Under the pieces are notes generated by a model that saw only the letters and a list, made by a program, of their open reading frames with translations, had not been told where the DNA came from and ran no database searches. DNA of 64,000 nt from Oasisia sp. SBJ-2009 (taxonomy: Eukaryota > Annelida > Polychaeta > Sabellida > Siboglinidae). The stretch spans positions 20,277,402-20,341,401 of the forward strand of contig OZ024865.1 in the NCBI GenBank assembly GCA_964017155.1, given 5' to 3'. Positions within the stretch are counted from its first letter, which is position 1. Each line of letters opens with the position of its first letter. The translations under genes and the position numbers were made by a program. This document shows, in pieces, positions 47,939 to 59,631 of this stretch.

Positions 47939-48193
47939 CACACCGTCTGTGTGTGGCTGGTGGAGTGAGAGGTGTCCTGGGAGGTGACTAAGAGGGCTCA
48001 ACAGTCAAATACATGGCTACAAACACTGGTGGCTGACTGACCAACTGGTGATGTGTGACCAACTGGTGGACAAGTAAGACACTGGTGCCAGTGGCCAGGC
48101 AGGCTGCAGAGTGGGCTATTCAGTGGTCAAGTCAGGCAGACACTGGACCATGCTCTTCACCCATGCAGGCTACCACATGTTGGTGGGGGAATG

Positions 48194-48194
<1 letters not shown>
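47939..48194 (+). other. Intronic DNA with CTGGTG words
   Basis: Short degenerate repeats of CAACTGGTG and CACTGGTG; no gene. Confidence 0.4.
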
Positions 48195-48225
<31 letters not shown>

Positions 48226-48262
48226 TGAATGCGTGTGTGTGTGTGTGTGCATGTATGTGTAC
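48195..48262. repeat. (GTGC)n/(GT)n microsatellite
   Basis: About eight GTGC units followed by a GT run, then ATGTATGTGTACGTGCA. Confidence 0.93.
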
Positions 48263-48445
48263 GTGCAGGTGCACGTGAGTGCATACATGCATACATATGT
48301 GTGTACATATGCACTTGCATGCATTTGATACTTGTGTGTCCAACCCACAGAGTTAGATCATTAATCTTTCCCCTGCTGGTGTGTTCTATTTATATCTAAG
48401 GTCCAGCCACACAAGAACAAATATGTGTGTGCATGTAAGTACGCA

Positions 48446-48449
<4 letters not shown>

Positions 48450-48503
<54 letters not shown>
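48450..48503. repeat. (GT)n microsatellite
   Basis: A pure GT run of about 53 bp, potentially Z-DNA forming. Confidence 0.97.
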
Positions 48504-48506
<3 letters not shown>

Positions 48507-48988
48507 CACACTTACACACGTGTCAGTGATCCAGATGGTACCAGTCTAGTCATGATGTTCTCATGAGTATGTGAGACGTGCCTGTCTTGACAACTACTGG
48601 TGTGTGCCAGGAAAGTAAAACAAAGGCACAGACAGTAAACACCTGTCAGTGTAGAGTGCTGTCTGTGGTACAGACAGTAGATAGACGTTATGTCATATTG
48701 TATAACTTGGTGGTTTTATACTGTATATAACATTTATGTGGACAGGTGATGTTATAGTTATTCCCGGGTTTCTGAGTTGATGTTGTCGCCAAACTTTGTT
48801 CTCTCAAAAACCTTCGTGAATGAATCTGGTGGGCCAGAGACTAATGTTGGTCCAACTGTTGATATCAGTTGTAAGTTACTGGATGTAGTAATCAAAATCA
48901 GTTGTTTGACCAGTTGAACAAACATGCAGACTTTATCTCATTAAACTGGCTGCAGATGTTATTTAAATTATTGTATACATTGTGTTGT
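48504..48988 (+). other. Unique intronic DNA
   Basis: No gene or named repeat is seen. Confidence 0.4.
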
Positions 48989-49056
48989 TGACGTGAAATA
49001 ATGTGACGTGAAATAATGTGACGTGAAATAATGTGACGTGAAATAATGTGACGTAG
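48989..49056. repeat. 15-bp repeat carrying TGACGTGA
   Basis: Units of ACGTGAAATAATGTG at 48991, 49006, 49021 and 49036, then a partial unit at 49051. Four units carry the CREB/ATF-like TGACGTGA. Confidence 0.9.
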
Positions 49057-49097
49057 ATAAACTAAATGAGGAGGCCCAGGTGTAGCGTGAAGTAGAT

Positions 49098-49198
49098 GTT
49101 TGTTACACTTGATGTGTCGTGATGTTGTTACACTTGATGTGTCGTGATGTTGTTACACTTGATGTGTCGTGATGTTGTTACACTTGATGTGATGTGAC
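49098..49198. repeat. 25-bp tandem repeat, four units
   Basis: GTTACACTTGATGTGTCGTG plus ATGTT, with period 25 (49102 to 49127). Confidence 0.92.
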
Positions 49199-49264
49199 GT
49201 CCACTGGTTTGGTTGGTCAGTGAACCTGCCACCAAGGATTGGGAGTGCTGGATCTGGGCACATG

Positions 49265-49367
49265 TGGGGAGGGAGGGAGGGAGGGAGGGGGGAGGGAGAG
49301 GGAGGGGGGAGGGAGAGGGAGGGGGAGGGGGGGGGGAGGGAGGGAAGGGGGAGGGGGGGAGTCTGGG
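49265..49367. repeat. Homopurine (GGGA)n tract
   Basis: An uninterrupted G/A tract with GGGAGGGAGGGAGGG and a 12-base G run; triplex and G-quadruplex potential on the + strand. Confidence 0.92.
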
Positions 49368-49904
49368 AACTGTATTTATGCGGTGCTGTGCCTACACTTG
49401 AGTGCAGTCTACTGGGGCGTATATGCATAACAAGATTTACACGCTACAACTAGACGCCACGGCATGGCACGCCACGGGATGGCAGAAATCTCACAACTGA
49501 ACATGTAACATTGGGTGTCACTGTCTGACAGTTTGTGGAGACATTGTGTGACATTCCTGTTGCTATGCCAACAATTATGGAACACGTGTGTCAACTAATT
49601 AGTAGTGCATTCAGGAAACAATTATTACTTGCACCAATTTACTTGTAACATCCACGTTAACTAATTAACAAAATATGTAATTTGTTAGCACATAAGTGTA
49701 TGCTGTACATTTGAGCTCAGTTTCATAGTGCCTGAATACTTAGAGCATAATGTAAACAATTAGAATTGTTTGCCCTGTCGCCAGTTTGTAAACTAAAAAA
49801 TATTTTTGTGTGAAATCAGTAATTTTGTGTACGGGAAGGGCATCTGTTATATTTGTGCGTGTACCCATGCAGTCATTTACCCCAGCCTAATTAAATCCAT
49901 GCCA
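49368..49904 (+). other. Unique intronic DNA
   Basis: No gene is seen. A small inverted/direct GGCATGGCACGCCACGG motif lies near 49460. Confidence 0.4.
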
Positions 49905-50220
49905 TATGTGCGTGGAAAAAACATCTTCACTTAAACCGTTGTCGTAATGGCGCGAGAAAAAATTGCACGGTAGAAGTGTGAAAGGAGCATTGTGAAATGG
50001 CGGCCTATCATATTCCCCGGAGGGCGGTAACCAAAATTAACACCTGCGTGTATGCAGAGAGCATTTGTGCCTCGAAGGCACCTGCTTGTGGTCTGGGTGA
50101 GCAATTCGCCAGATTGTCGCTTTGATTTCAACTGGTTGTGACAGGTCTGAAATTGTAGACGATTACTTTTGGGTTTTACCACATCAACGCCAGCGTCAGT
50201 GACGGCAGTTGCCACTGGTA
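49905..50220. promoter_or_regulatory. CpG-rich intronic patch with a YY1-like site
   Basis: The CpG-rich sequence (AATGGCGCGAG, CCCCGGAGGGCGG, GCCAGCGTCAGTGACGG) contains AAATGGCGGC at 49995-50004, matching the YY1 core ATGGCGGC. It contrasts with the CpG-poor surroundings. It may be a regulatory element or an internal promoter; no exon is recognised. Confidence 0.35.
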
Positions 50221-50896
50221 GAAGGCAGTCACACTTGGCTTTGTTTGTTGCTCAAATTATACATGTGATTTTATATCTTTAAATTATAAATCTTGTTGTT
50301 TACATACAGAGAGGTTGTCAGTTCAACATTCCCGAAAATATTCTTTGAACATTCTTGTAATCAGTATTATCAGTTACTTAGGCCTGTAATCATTGAGACC
50401 AGTAGAAAGTAATGAAACCTTTAACAAATGGATAGTTGTCACAAGATACTGTAATATAAGTTTCAGGCACTTGATTAATTTAAGTAAGTGCATTATGCTT
50501 ATATAAGTATTAAACACATCACACCCTGGCAGAAATGTTCAATCGAGCACTATTTCAGATTCTCTGGGAAGCATTTACTAACACTGTGAAATATGTTAAT
50601 ACTACACAAATCCATTATAAACTTCAATACCCACCACTTTTTATAGTAGGATACAATTCACCATGCCGCCAGGAAATATTGGAACCTTGATGCATGGATA
50701 ATTTCCATAAAATGCTGTGTTATGTCAGAAAAGTGATAATAGTGATCCTTGACCCTTGGCTGTAGTGTCTCCTGGTCTAGGAAGGACATGTCATTGTTGC
50801 TGGTATTGTGCTGTGATTATAGTTGCTGTCACAGTAATTATGTAAGCGGCCTGGGTTCTTTCTGGGTAAAATGAATACCCTTTACAGTAACAACAA
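50221..50896 (+). other. Unique AT-rich intronic DNA
   Basis: No gene is seen. Confidence 0.4.
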
Positions 50897-51000
50897 ATGC
50901 TGCATTGTTACCCACTGGGTAGTGTGGTATTCAGTAATTGTATATAATGCTGCATTGTTACCCACTGGGTAGTGTGGTATTCAGTAATTGTATATAATGC
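50897..51000. repeat. Perfect 50-bp tandem duplication
   Basis: Two identical 50-bp copies starting ATGCTGCATTGTTACCCACT are joined head to tail at 50947. No mismatch is seen, so the event is recent. Confidence 0.95.
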
Positions 51001-51049
51001 GGGTCGAAGATAAAATGAAAAGTAAACATGCTATGTAGGTAGATATGAG

Positions 51050-51886
51050 TACATGCATGCATGCACACAAAGTATGTGCACATGTATGTGCACATGTATG
51101 CAGGCATGTGTATGTATGTAGCAATCTACTGTGTGCATGTGCAAGCATGTGCGTGCGTGCGTGTGCGTGCGTACGTTCGTTCATGCCTACAATGTGTGAA
51201 CGTGTGTGCATGCCTACTTTGTGTGTGCATGTGTTCATACCTATTGTGTGTGCATGTATGTGTGTGTGTGCATGTGTGTGTGCCTGTGTATGTGGTGTAG
51301 CATGCATACCGTATACGTGTGTGTACATGCCTGCTGTGTGTGTGTTGTATCATGCGGGCATGCATACATGTGTGTGTGTGTGTGTCAGCCAGTACATGTG
51401 TGTGTGGTGTATCATGTATGCGTGCGTGTCAGCCAATACATGTGTGTGTGTGTGTGTGTGTGTTGTATCATGCCTGCTGTATGTGTGTTGTATCATGCAT
51501 GCATGCGTACATGCGTACGTGGTGTGTGTGTGTGTTGTAGCATGCGTGTATGCGTGTGTGTGTCAGCCAATACATGTGGGTGTTGTATCATGCGTGTGTG
51601 TCAGCCAGTACATGTGTGTGTTGTATCATGCGTGTGTGTCAGCCAGTACATGTGTGTGTTGTATCATGCGTGCGTGTCAGCCAGTACATGTGTGTGTTGT
51701 ACCATGCGTGCGTGTCAGCCAGTACATGTGTGTGTTGTATAATGCGTGCGTGTCAGCCAGTACATGTGTGTGTTGCATCATGCGTGCGTGTCAGCCAGTA
51801 CATGTGTGTGTTGTATCATGCATGTGTGTCAGCCAGTACATGTGTGTGTGTCAGCCAGTACGTGCTGTGTGTTGTATCATGCCTGG

Positions 51887-51971
<85 letters not shown>

Positions 51972-52007
51972 ATGCGTGCATGCGTGCATGCGTGTGTGTT
52001 GTATCAT

Positions 52008-52052
<45 letters not shown>
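51050..52052. repeat. TG-rich compound array with a 38-bp minisatellite
   Basis: ATGTGTGTGC-type microsatellite encloses a 38-bp unit (TCAGCCAGTACATGTGTGTG plus TTGTATCATGCGTGCGTG), clearest from about 51560 to 51840. It ends in long GT and GTGC runs. The 340- and 229-codon frames are Cys/Val repeat read-through. Confidence 0.95.
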
Positions 52053-52054
<2 letters not shown>

Positions 52055-52920
52055 AGCCAGTACATGACAGGAAGCTGTGGTGGCAGGAGGCTGTTGTGAT
52101 TGATTATTTACCATCTCCTCCCAGAACCACATCAGACCCAGTGTACTTCTCTCACTTGTCGCCAGGCTGCTGCAGAATCAAATCAACTCAAATCAATCAC
52201 AGCAATAAAGACACATTCTTACACCATCCCTTGCAATGATTTTACTACAAACTCACAGTTTTATAGAGTCTTCTGTGATTAACCACAAGGCATCAACCTG
52301 AGATCTATCTCCCCTAATTGTGTAATCACCAGTTTTGAGTCGACCCCCATGGCTTCCACTGTGGCTGTGGGGGTGTAGACAAGGGGTGAGTGATTACAGC
52401 TGCACTGAGTGGCCAGCTTGAGATGACCCCTTGAGGCCCCTTGTGCCATCTGTCAGCCCTGCCCTGCCAGTGTAAGCTGCTCACAACACTGGGTGTGTAC
52501 TAATGCAGTGGTCTGTCATCTCACTCTGCTAGCTACCTGTCCTGTCTTGTCATGAAGACGTTCTTGTACTTTTTACACACGGACACTATCAGTTGTGTTC
52601 TGCACAAGAGATAACGCTCCAGTTTCATTGGTCATTGTGTTATGGAGCCATCCAAACGATCATATCCTGACAATCTTCTGTTGTTTAAAAATCTGTTCTG
52701 TTTCAAGCTGTTTGTCGCCATGGATTGTTATCAAAGGCGCTTTTGCTGCCATATGTTTACCTGGTAGAAAAGTATGCGTTTGCTAGGCTTACGTTTTGTT
52801 CTGGTGTGGAAGGCCATGTATTGCCTGAGCTGATGGTGTCACTGTAGTGTTCCCCTAGGGCTGTGTGTTCAACAAGTACGTGATTTATCTCACAAACATG
52901 TTCTGTACACTGACATTTGC
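52053..52920 (+). other. Unique intronic DNA
   Basis: No gene is recognised. A short AATCAAATCAACTCAAATCA repeat lies near 52177. Confidence 0.45.
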
Positions 52921-52924
52921 ACAG

Positions 52925-54640
52925 CGTGTTAAGTCGGAGGGAGTGTATACTGTGAGTGTATCATGCCAGTGTGTTAAGTGGGAGGGAGTGTGTTTACTGT
53001 GAGTGTATCATGCCAGTGTGTTAAGTGGGAGGGAGTGTGTTTACTGTGAGTGTATCATGCCAGTGTGTTAAGTAGGAGGGAGTGTGTTTACTGTGAGTGT
53101 ATCATGCAAGTGTGTTAAGTGGGAGGGAGAGTGTTTACTGTGAGTGTATCATGCAAGTGTGTTAAGTGGGAGGGAGTGTGTTTACTGTGAGTGTATCATG
53201 CCAGTGTGTTATGTGGGAGGGAGAATGTTTACAGTGAGTGTATCATGCCAGTGTGTTAAGTAGGAGGGAGGGTGTTTACAGTGAGTGTATCATGCCAGTG
53301 TGTTAAGTAGGAGGCAGAGTGTTTACAGTGAGTGTATCATGCCAGTGTGTTAAGTGGGAGGGAGAGTGTTTACTGTGAGTGTATCATGCCAGTGTGTTAA
53401 GTTGGAGGGAGAGTGTTTACAGTGAGTGTATCATGCCAGTCTGTTAAGTAAGAGGGAGAGTGTTTATTGTGAGTGTATCATGCCAGTGTGTTAAGTGGGA
53501 GGGAGAGTGTTTACTGTGAGTGTATCCTGCCAGTGTGTTAAGTCGGAGGGAGAGTGTTTATTGTGAGTGTATCGTGCCAGTTTGTTAAGTAGGAGGGAGA
53601 GTGTTTACAATGAGTGTATCATGCCAGTGTGTTATGAGGGAGGGAGAGTGTTTACAGTGAGTGTATCATGCCAATGTGTTAAGTGGGAGGGAGAGTGTTT
53701 ACAGTGAGTGTATCATGCAAGTGTGTTATGTGGGAGGGAGAGTGTTTACAGTGAGTGTATCATGCCAGCGTGTTATGTGGGAGGGAGAGTGTTTACAGTG
53801 AGTGTATCATGCCAGTGTGTTAAGTAGGAGGGAGGGTGTTTACAGTGAGTGTATCATGCCAGTGTGTTAAGTCGGACGGAGAGTGTTTATTGTGAGTGTA
53901 TCGTGCCAGTGTGTTAAGTAGGAGGGAGAGTGTTACTGTGAGTGTATCGTGCCAGTGTGTTAAGTTAGAGGGAGTGTTTATTGTGAGTGTATCGTGCCAG
54001 TGTGTTAAGGAGGAGGGAGAGTGTTACTGTGAGTGTATCGTGCCAGTGTGTTAAGTCGGAGGGAGTGTTTATTGTGAGTGTATCGTGCCAGTGTGTTAAG
54101 TAGGAGGGAGAGTGTTACTGTGAGTGTATCGTGCCAGTGTGTTAAGTCGGAGGGAGTGTTTATTGTGAGTGTATCGTGCCAGTGTGTTAAGGAGGAGGGA
54201 GAGTGTTTATTGTGAGTGTATCGTGCCAGTGTGTTATGTAGGAGGGACTGTGTTTACTGTGAGTGTATCATGCCAGTGTGTTAAGTAGGAGGGAGAGTGT
54301 TTACTGTGAGTGTATCATACCAGTGTGTTAAGTAGGAGGGAGTGTGTTTACTGTGAGTGTATCATGCCAGTGTGTTAAGTAGGAGGGAGAGTGTTTACTG
54401 TGAGTGTATCATGCCAGTGTGTTAAGTGGGAGGGAGAGTGTTTATTGTGAGTGTATCATGCCAATGTGTTAAGTGGGAGGGAGAGTGTTTACTGTGAGTG
54501 TATCGTGCCAGTGTGTTAAGTCGGAGGGAGAGTGTTTATTGTGAGTGTATCATGCCAGTGTGTTAAGTAGGAGGGAGAGTGTTTACTGTGAGTGTATCAT
54601 GCCAGTGTGTTAAGTAGGAGGGAGTGTTTACTATGTACAC
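52925..54640. repeat. 47-bp satellite-like array, about 37 units
   Basis: The unit is GTGTTTACTGTGAGTGTATC plus ATGCCAGTGTGTTAAGTGGGAGGGAGA (shown here in two parts of the 47-bp period; 52981 to 53028). Variants are 43-45 bp. Units reading ATCGTGCC and a shortened GTGTTACTG cluster at about 53880-54230, which marks a homogenised sub-block. Confidence 0.96.
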
Positions 54641-56118
54641 AGTACATATCATGCCAGTGTTATATTGGAATGCAGACACATCTGTACATATGCATGTATA
54701 CATGCATGTAGGCATGCAGATATGGTAAAAAAGATGAACATCCATTTGACATATTTGTCACCTGTGGATAAGTAAATTATTTATGCACCATCAAATTGGA
54801 GGCTATTACCCTATTCAGAGATTTTATAATGTTAGAATAAATCTAAAATACATTAAGTCGATTGAAAAGTGAAAGTTAATGTGGCAAAATCTTAGTTTAA
54901 TAAATTAATAAGATTATGTATAATAAAATTGTAACAACATAAAGTGCGGAGCATACAACACAGTAGAAACAAATGCTCCAGTACAGTGCCAGAGCTGAGG
55001 TTATCACCAGGAGGTGACTTACACTTGCAATGGCTCACCTGAAGCCTTACACCTTCCGTCCTAGTTCCTACAGGCATTGCCAGACAGGTGGGCAGATCAC
55101 ATGTACTGTTTCTGTACGAGTTGTGGGGCTGGGGTGTGAGTGGAGCTTGGTTGTAAGGTGAGCCAGTGGCACTTGTAAACATACACTGTACAAATTGTAA
55201 GTATGTATAGTAATATATTTCAGACGTTGTTCAGCTGTAGAGATTTCTGAGGGTGTACTGTTGGATGTGTTCTTCCTAGCACTAGAAATGTACTGTTCTG
55301 GTCCTGTAGTGTTGTTTGTACTGGTGCATGGCTCTGTTGCACTGTGTGCACATATCTGGTGCACAGATCCATCCAGTGTGCAAGTCTGTAGTGTAGTTGC
55401 TGTACGCAGGTTTTTTTTATACAGATCTTATGTACACATTTGTTGTACAAATCCAGTGCACTAATCTGGTGGATAAATCCAGTGTACATGTGCAATGTAG
55501 AAATCTTACATACAAAACTGATATGCTTGTGTAGATGTACAGATTTCATCAATGTCTCATGGCTAGACTTAGTGAACTCTGGTGTCTGCAGCAAGTGCAT
55601 ATCCAAAGTGGATTACATTTTAAAGAACAGTGTAATATCATGTTGTAAAGTGTCTGTAATCAATGTTTCTTGGTGCAACAAGTAGCTTATGTTTAATGCT
55701 TGCTGAAATCAGTGCTAATCTGACATACTCATTTCTTTATGCAGTGCGGTGAAACCGGAGTTTTTGTACAGCAATTTGTTTTAACCAAATTGAATGTATT
55801 ATGTTGTGTCATCTGACGTGTTCATGGGTCAAACATCAGTTGTGTCACACCTGTCAATCACCCTGTCAAACACCCTGTCAATCACCCTGTCAATGAACAT
55901 CCCAGTGATTGACAGCACTAAGAGGCTTAGTGTGGCTAGAGCCCTCTAAACTGTAGACAGTCATCTGTTGAGTGGAATTAATTTCACCTGACATGTTGCT
56001 GGGGGCAGGGGGAGGGAGGGTGGGTGTATTATTTTCACATTAAAATTCCATCCTCAGTTGATTTAGTGGTGGACCAACTTAGTCTGTTCCAAATCAGGTT
56101 TGGTACTGTAGAGATTTG
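54641..56118 (+). other. Unique intronic DNA, no gene seen
   Basis: AT-rich. A CACCCTGTCAATCAC triplication lies near 55847-55894. Open frames here show no recognised domain. Confidence 0.45.
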
Positions 56119-56232
56119 TGTGTGTGAATATGATGCGTGCATATGTGCATGCATGCATGCATGTGTGCTTGTGTGTGCATGTGTCTGTGTGCATGCAGTG
56201 TGTGTATGACATTCGTATGTGTGAGAATGATG

Positions 56233-56278
<46 letters not shown>

Positions 56279-56318
56279 ATGCATGCGTACGTGCGTGTGT
56301 GTGTGTGCGTGCATGCGT
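56119..56318. repeat. TG/TGCA microsatellite
   Basis: GTGTGTG and GCATGCATGCATG runs, including a pure GT run at about 56234-56277. Confidence 0.93.
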
Positions 56319-56870
56319 TGTTCTAGTAAATGAAAGGTGTTACGACATAGCTGTGGTAACATATTGTGCCCATCTGACCTTAGTATAATGGTATAATCAC
56401 TGGCACATCTGTAGAGCTCCATTGTTTATTAGGGGCAATTAATTACATCACATTGTGCTATGACATATCAAATGGCTCTGTCAATATGCTGTTAAGACTG
56501 TGACAGTTATATCTAATACATAAGGTAGTAACATATATTTCAATTGTATTTAGCCCCAGTATGTGATGAGGTGAAAGCATCAATGTTCATGAGGTTTTTG
56601 TTTGAGACACTGTTGGCGTGTGGTCATACATGTGCCCCTTGTCATGGAGACAGAGTGGATGTGATGATAGCTTGAGGACAGACAGACATGCACATGTGGA
56701 CACGTACACATGCGCACAACACATGCAGTCAAACCCACACACGTTTGCACACACCTTGTGTTACCTGTCTTATTGATTCGACCAGGTCGAGGTGGTGGTA
56801 AAGGTTACCAGGTCAGTGACACCAGCACTTCTGACACTTGCCAGTAGACAGACATTGTTTGAACACAGCC
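56319..56870 (+). other. Unique intronic DNA
   Basis: No gene is seen. Confidence 0.4.
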
Positions 56871-56871
56871 T

Positions 56872-58348
56872 GGTCTGCAGTGACTGTCAGCAGTCACAGG
56901 CTCCTGGTGCTGTACACAGTCAGCAGTGACTGTCAGCACCCACAGGCTCCTGGTGCCGTACACAGTCAGCAGTGACTGTCAGCACCCACAGGCTCCTGGT
57001 GCCATACACAGTCAGCAGTGACTGTCAGCACACACAGGCTCCTGGTGTTGTACACAGTCAGTCGTGACTGTCAGCACACACAGGCTCCTGGTGTTGTACA
57101 CAGTCAGTAGTGACTGTCAGCACACACACAGGCTCCTGGTGCTGTACACAGTCAGCAGTGACTGTCAGCACACACAGGCTCCTGGTGTTGTACACAGTCA
57201 GCAGTGACTGTCAGCACACACAGGCTCCTGGTGCTGTACACAGTCAGCAATGACTGTCAGCACACACAGGCTCCTGGTGTTGTACACAGTCAGTAGTGAC
57301 TGTCAGCACACACAGGCTCCTGGTGCTGTACACAGTCAGCAGTGACTGTCAGCACACACAGGCTCCTGGTGTTGTACACAGTCAGTAGTGACTGTCAGCA
57401 CACACAGGCTCCTGGTGCTGTACACAGTCAGCAATGACTGTCAGCACACACAGGCTCCTGGTGTTGTACACAGTCAGTAGTGACTGTCAGCACACACAGG
57501 CTCCTGGTGCTGTACACAGTCAGCAGTGACTGTCAGCACACACAGGCTCCTGGTGTTGTACACAGTCAGTAGTGACTGTCAGCACACACAGGCTCCTGGT
57601 GTTGTACACAGTCAGTAGTGACTGTCAGCACCTACAGGCTCCTGGTGTTGTACACAGTCAGCAGTGACTGTCAGCACCTACAGGCTCCTGGTGTTGTACA
57701 CAGTCAGTAGTGACTGTCAGCACACACAGGCTCCTGGTGTTGTACACAGTCAGTAGTGACTGTCAGCACACACAGGCTCCTGGTGCTGTACACAGTCAGC
57801 AGTGACTGTCAGCACACACAGGCTTCTGGTGTTGTACACAGTCAGTAGTGACTGTCGGCACACACAGGCTCCTGGTGCTGTACACAGTCAGCAATGACTG
57901 TCAGCACACACAGGCTCCTGGTGTTGTACACAGTCAGTAGTGACTGTCAGCACACACAGGCTCCTGGTGCTGTACACAGTCTGCAGTGACTGTCAGCACA
58001 CACAGGCTCCTGGTGTTGTACACAGTCAGTAGTGACTGTCAGCACACACAGGCTCCTGGTGTTGTACACAGTCAGTAGTGACTGTCAGCACCTACAGGCT
58101 CCTGGTGTTGTACACAGTCAGCAGTGACTGTCAGCACCTACAGGCTCCTGGTATTGTAGACAGTCAGCAGTGACTGTCAGCACCCACAGGCTCCTGGTGT
58201 TGTACACAGTCAGCAGTGACTGTCAGCACCCACAGGCTCCTGGTGTTGTACACAGTCAGCAGTGACTGTCAGCACACACAGGCTCCTGGTGTTGTACACA
58301 GTCAGCAGTGACTGTCAGCACACACAGGCTCCTGGTGTTGTACACAGG
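56872..58348. repeat. 46-bp satellite-like array with higher-order structure
   Basis: The unit is CAGGCTCCTGGTGTTGTACA plus CAGTCAGCAGTGACTGTCAG and CACACA, about 32 copies. Each unit contains the palindrome ACAGTCAGCAGTGACTGT. Variant units recur at 184 bp (57247 to 57431) and 460 bp (57431 to 57891), that is 4 and 10 monomers. Confidence 0.97.
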
Positions 58349-59230
58349 TTGTTAGAACTGTCTTAATCTACCAGTGTTAACCAGCTCCCCCAGCACAGCT
58401 GGGTTGTGTGCATCTCACAGCTGAGAGTACTCACAAGGACCTAGTCCTTTACACAGAAATGCTCATGCATAGTTGGTTTATATCATTTGTATATGATAAT
58501 ACTAAACATAAATCTTCCAGTCTTCACACATCTAGCAGTATTGACTGTTTATAGTTTGATCAGAACAAAAGACTTTCTCGTTATTAGACAAAGTCTGATG
58601 AAGGATGAGCCAAGTGCTATGTCATTATGCAGTAGACATGATTGCCAGTCATGACACTGTAGACAGAGCTGTGTGATTTGGTCACATGAGTAAGTGTTAT
58701 TACAGAGAGCCCTGTCACAGGCTGTGAGATGATTTAGTCTCTAAGCCAATTGTTGGTGTAATGGGTATCAGCTGATAAGTGCATCTGCCAGACAACAGTA
58801 AATTAAAAACTGGGTCAATTGGCAGTCACAAAACTGGGTCAATTGCCAGCCAACAAAAGGGCAAAGGGATAATAATTAATTGCAGGGGCTTATGGGGGAA
58901 TTAAAGCCAGAATGCAATCAGCCTCATCATCAATTTAATTTTACCAAAAGTATTTATGAAGTGCATTTTATTCATCCCTCCATCTCTCTGTCCCCCCGTC
59001 ACTCCCCACTCGGTCTGACTTAACGCTCTCTTACTATTGTAGTAGTACTCAACAGGATTATAACTTTCCAACAAGCTACCCTAGCCCCCACCAGTACCAT
59101 ATTGTACACTCTGGATGATGCCACTAGCTGCTTATTTTATTCCAGTACGTCATGGTGAATTTACTACCTCCCTCAAACATATTGCTTCATTTGAGACTTA
59201 ATAACCAGCAGTTGTTAAAAGTAAAAAATA
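58349..59230 (+). other. Unique intronic DNA
   Basis: No gene is seen. A direct repeat ACTGGGTCAATTG lies at 58810 and 58834, followed by a homeodomain-site-rich segment (58865-58985). Confidence 0.45.
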
Positions 59231-59510
59231 AAGGTAAGTTGTTATATAAGCGCAGTATCCAACCCTCAGGATTGCTCAAAGCGATCTACAATACTTCCTG
59301 ACAGACCTGTTCAATCAGACACCAGCTCAACTTCTCTGGGAAGCATCCAGGCACACTGAAATTAATGCATGAAGACTATTTGTACATAAATATCCACCAC
59401 TGTCAATAGCCAGGTATTCATTCATATAGCTGAGTTAACAAATTTGCCAAAGTTTTGACACACCAGTCCATGATTTGAACCAGGCTTCTTTTAGTCGAGA
59501 CTGAAGCAGG
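59231..59510 (-). mobile_element. SINE family A, full-length reverse copy
   Basis: On the + strand it begins AAGGTAAGTTGTTATATAAG (reverse of the tail) and contains AGCGCAGTATCCAACC, CTGACAGACCTGTTCAATCA, CACCACTGTCAATAGCCAGG and the reverse B-box region GATTTGAACCAGG. Only the tRNA head is clearly degraded. Confidence 0.85.
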
Positions 59511-59631
59511 ACTGGTTCAGACATCTCTTGGCTGGTGTAACTTGTCAACCAGTGCTGGGTAGTGAGTGATCTATCATAGGACTTTCATCATGGAAGTGGT
59601 TTTATTGCAGGTAGTGAGTGCACTGTGCAGT

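Noticed and set aside
51045..52239. 340- and 229-codon Cys/Val-rich frames
   Set aside because: Produced by TG microsatellite and the 38-bp array; open in several frames.
56872..58348. CRISPR-like array of regular palindromic repeats
   Set aside because: The units are contiguous tandem repeats without unique spacers, and the context is a eukaryotic intron.
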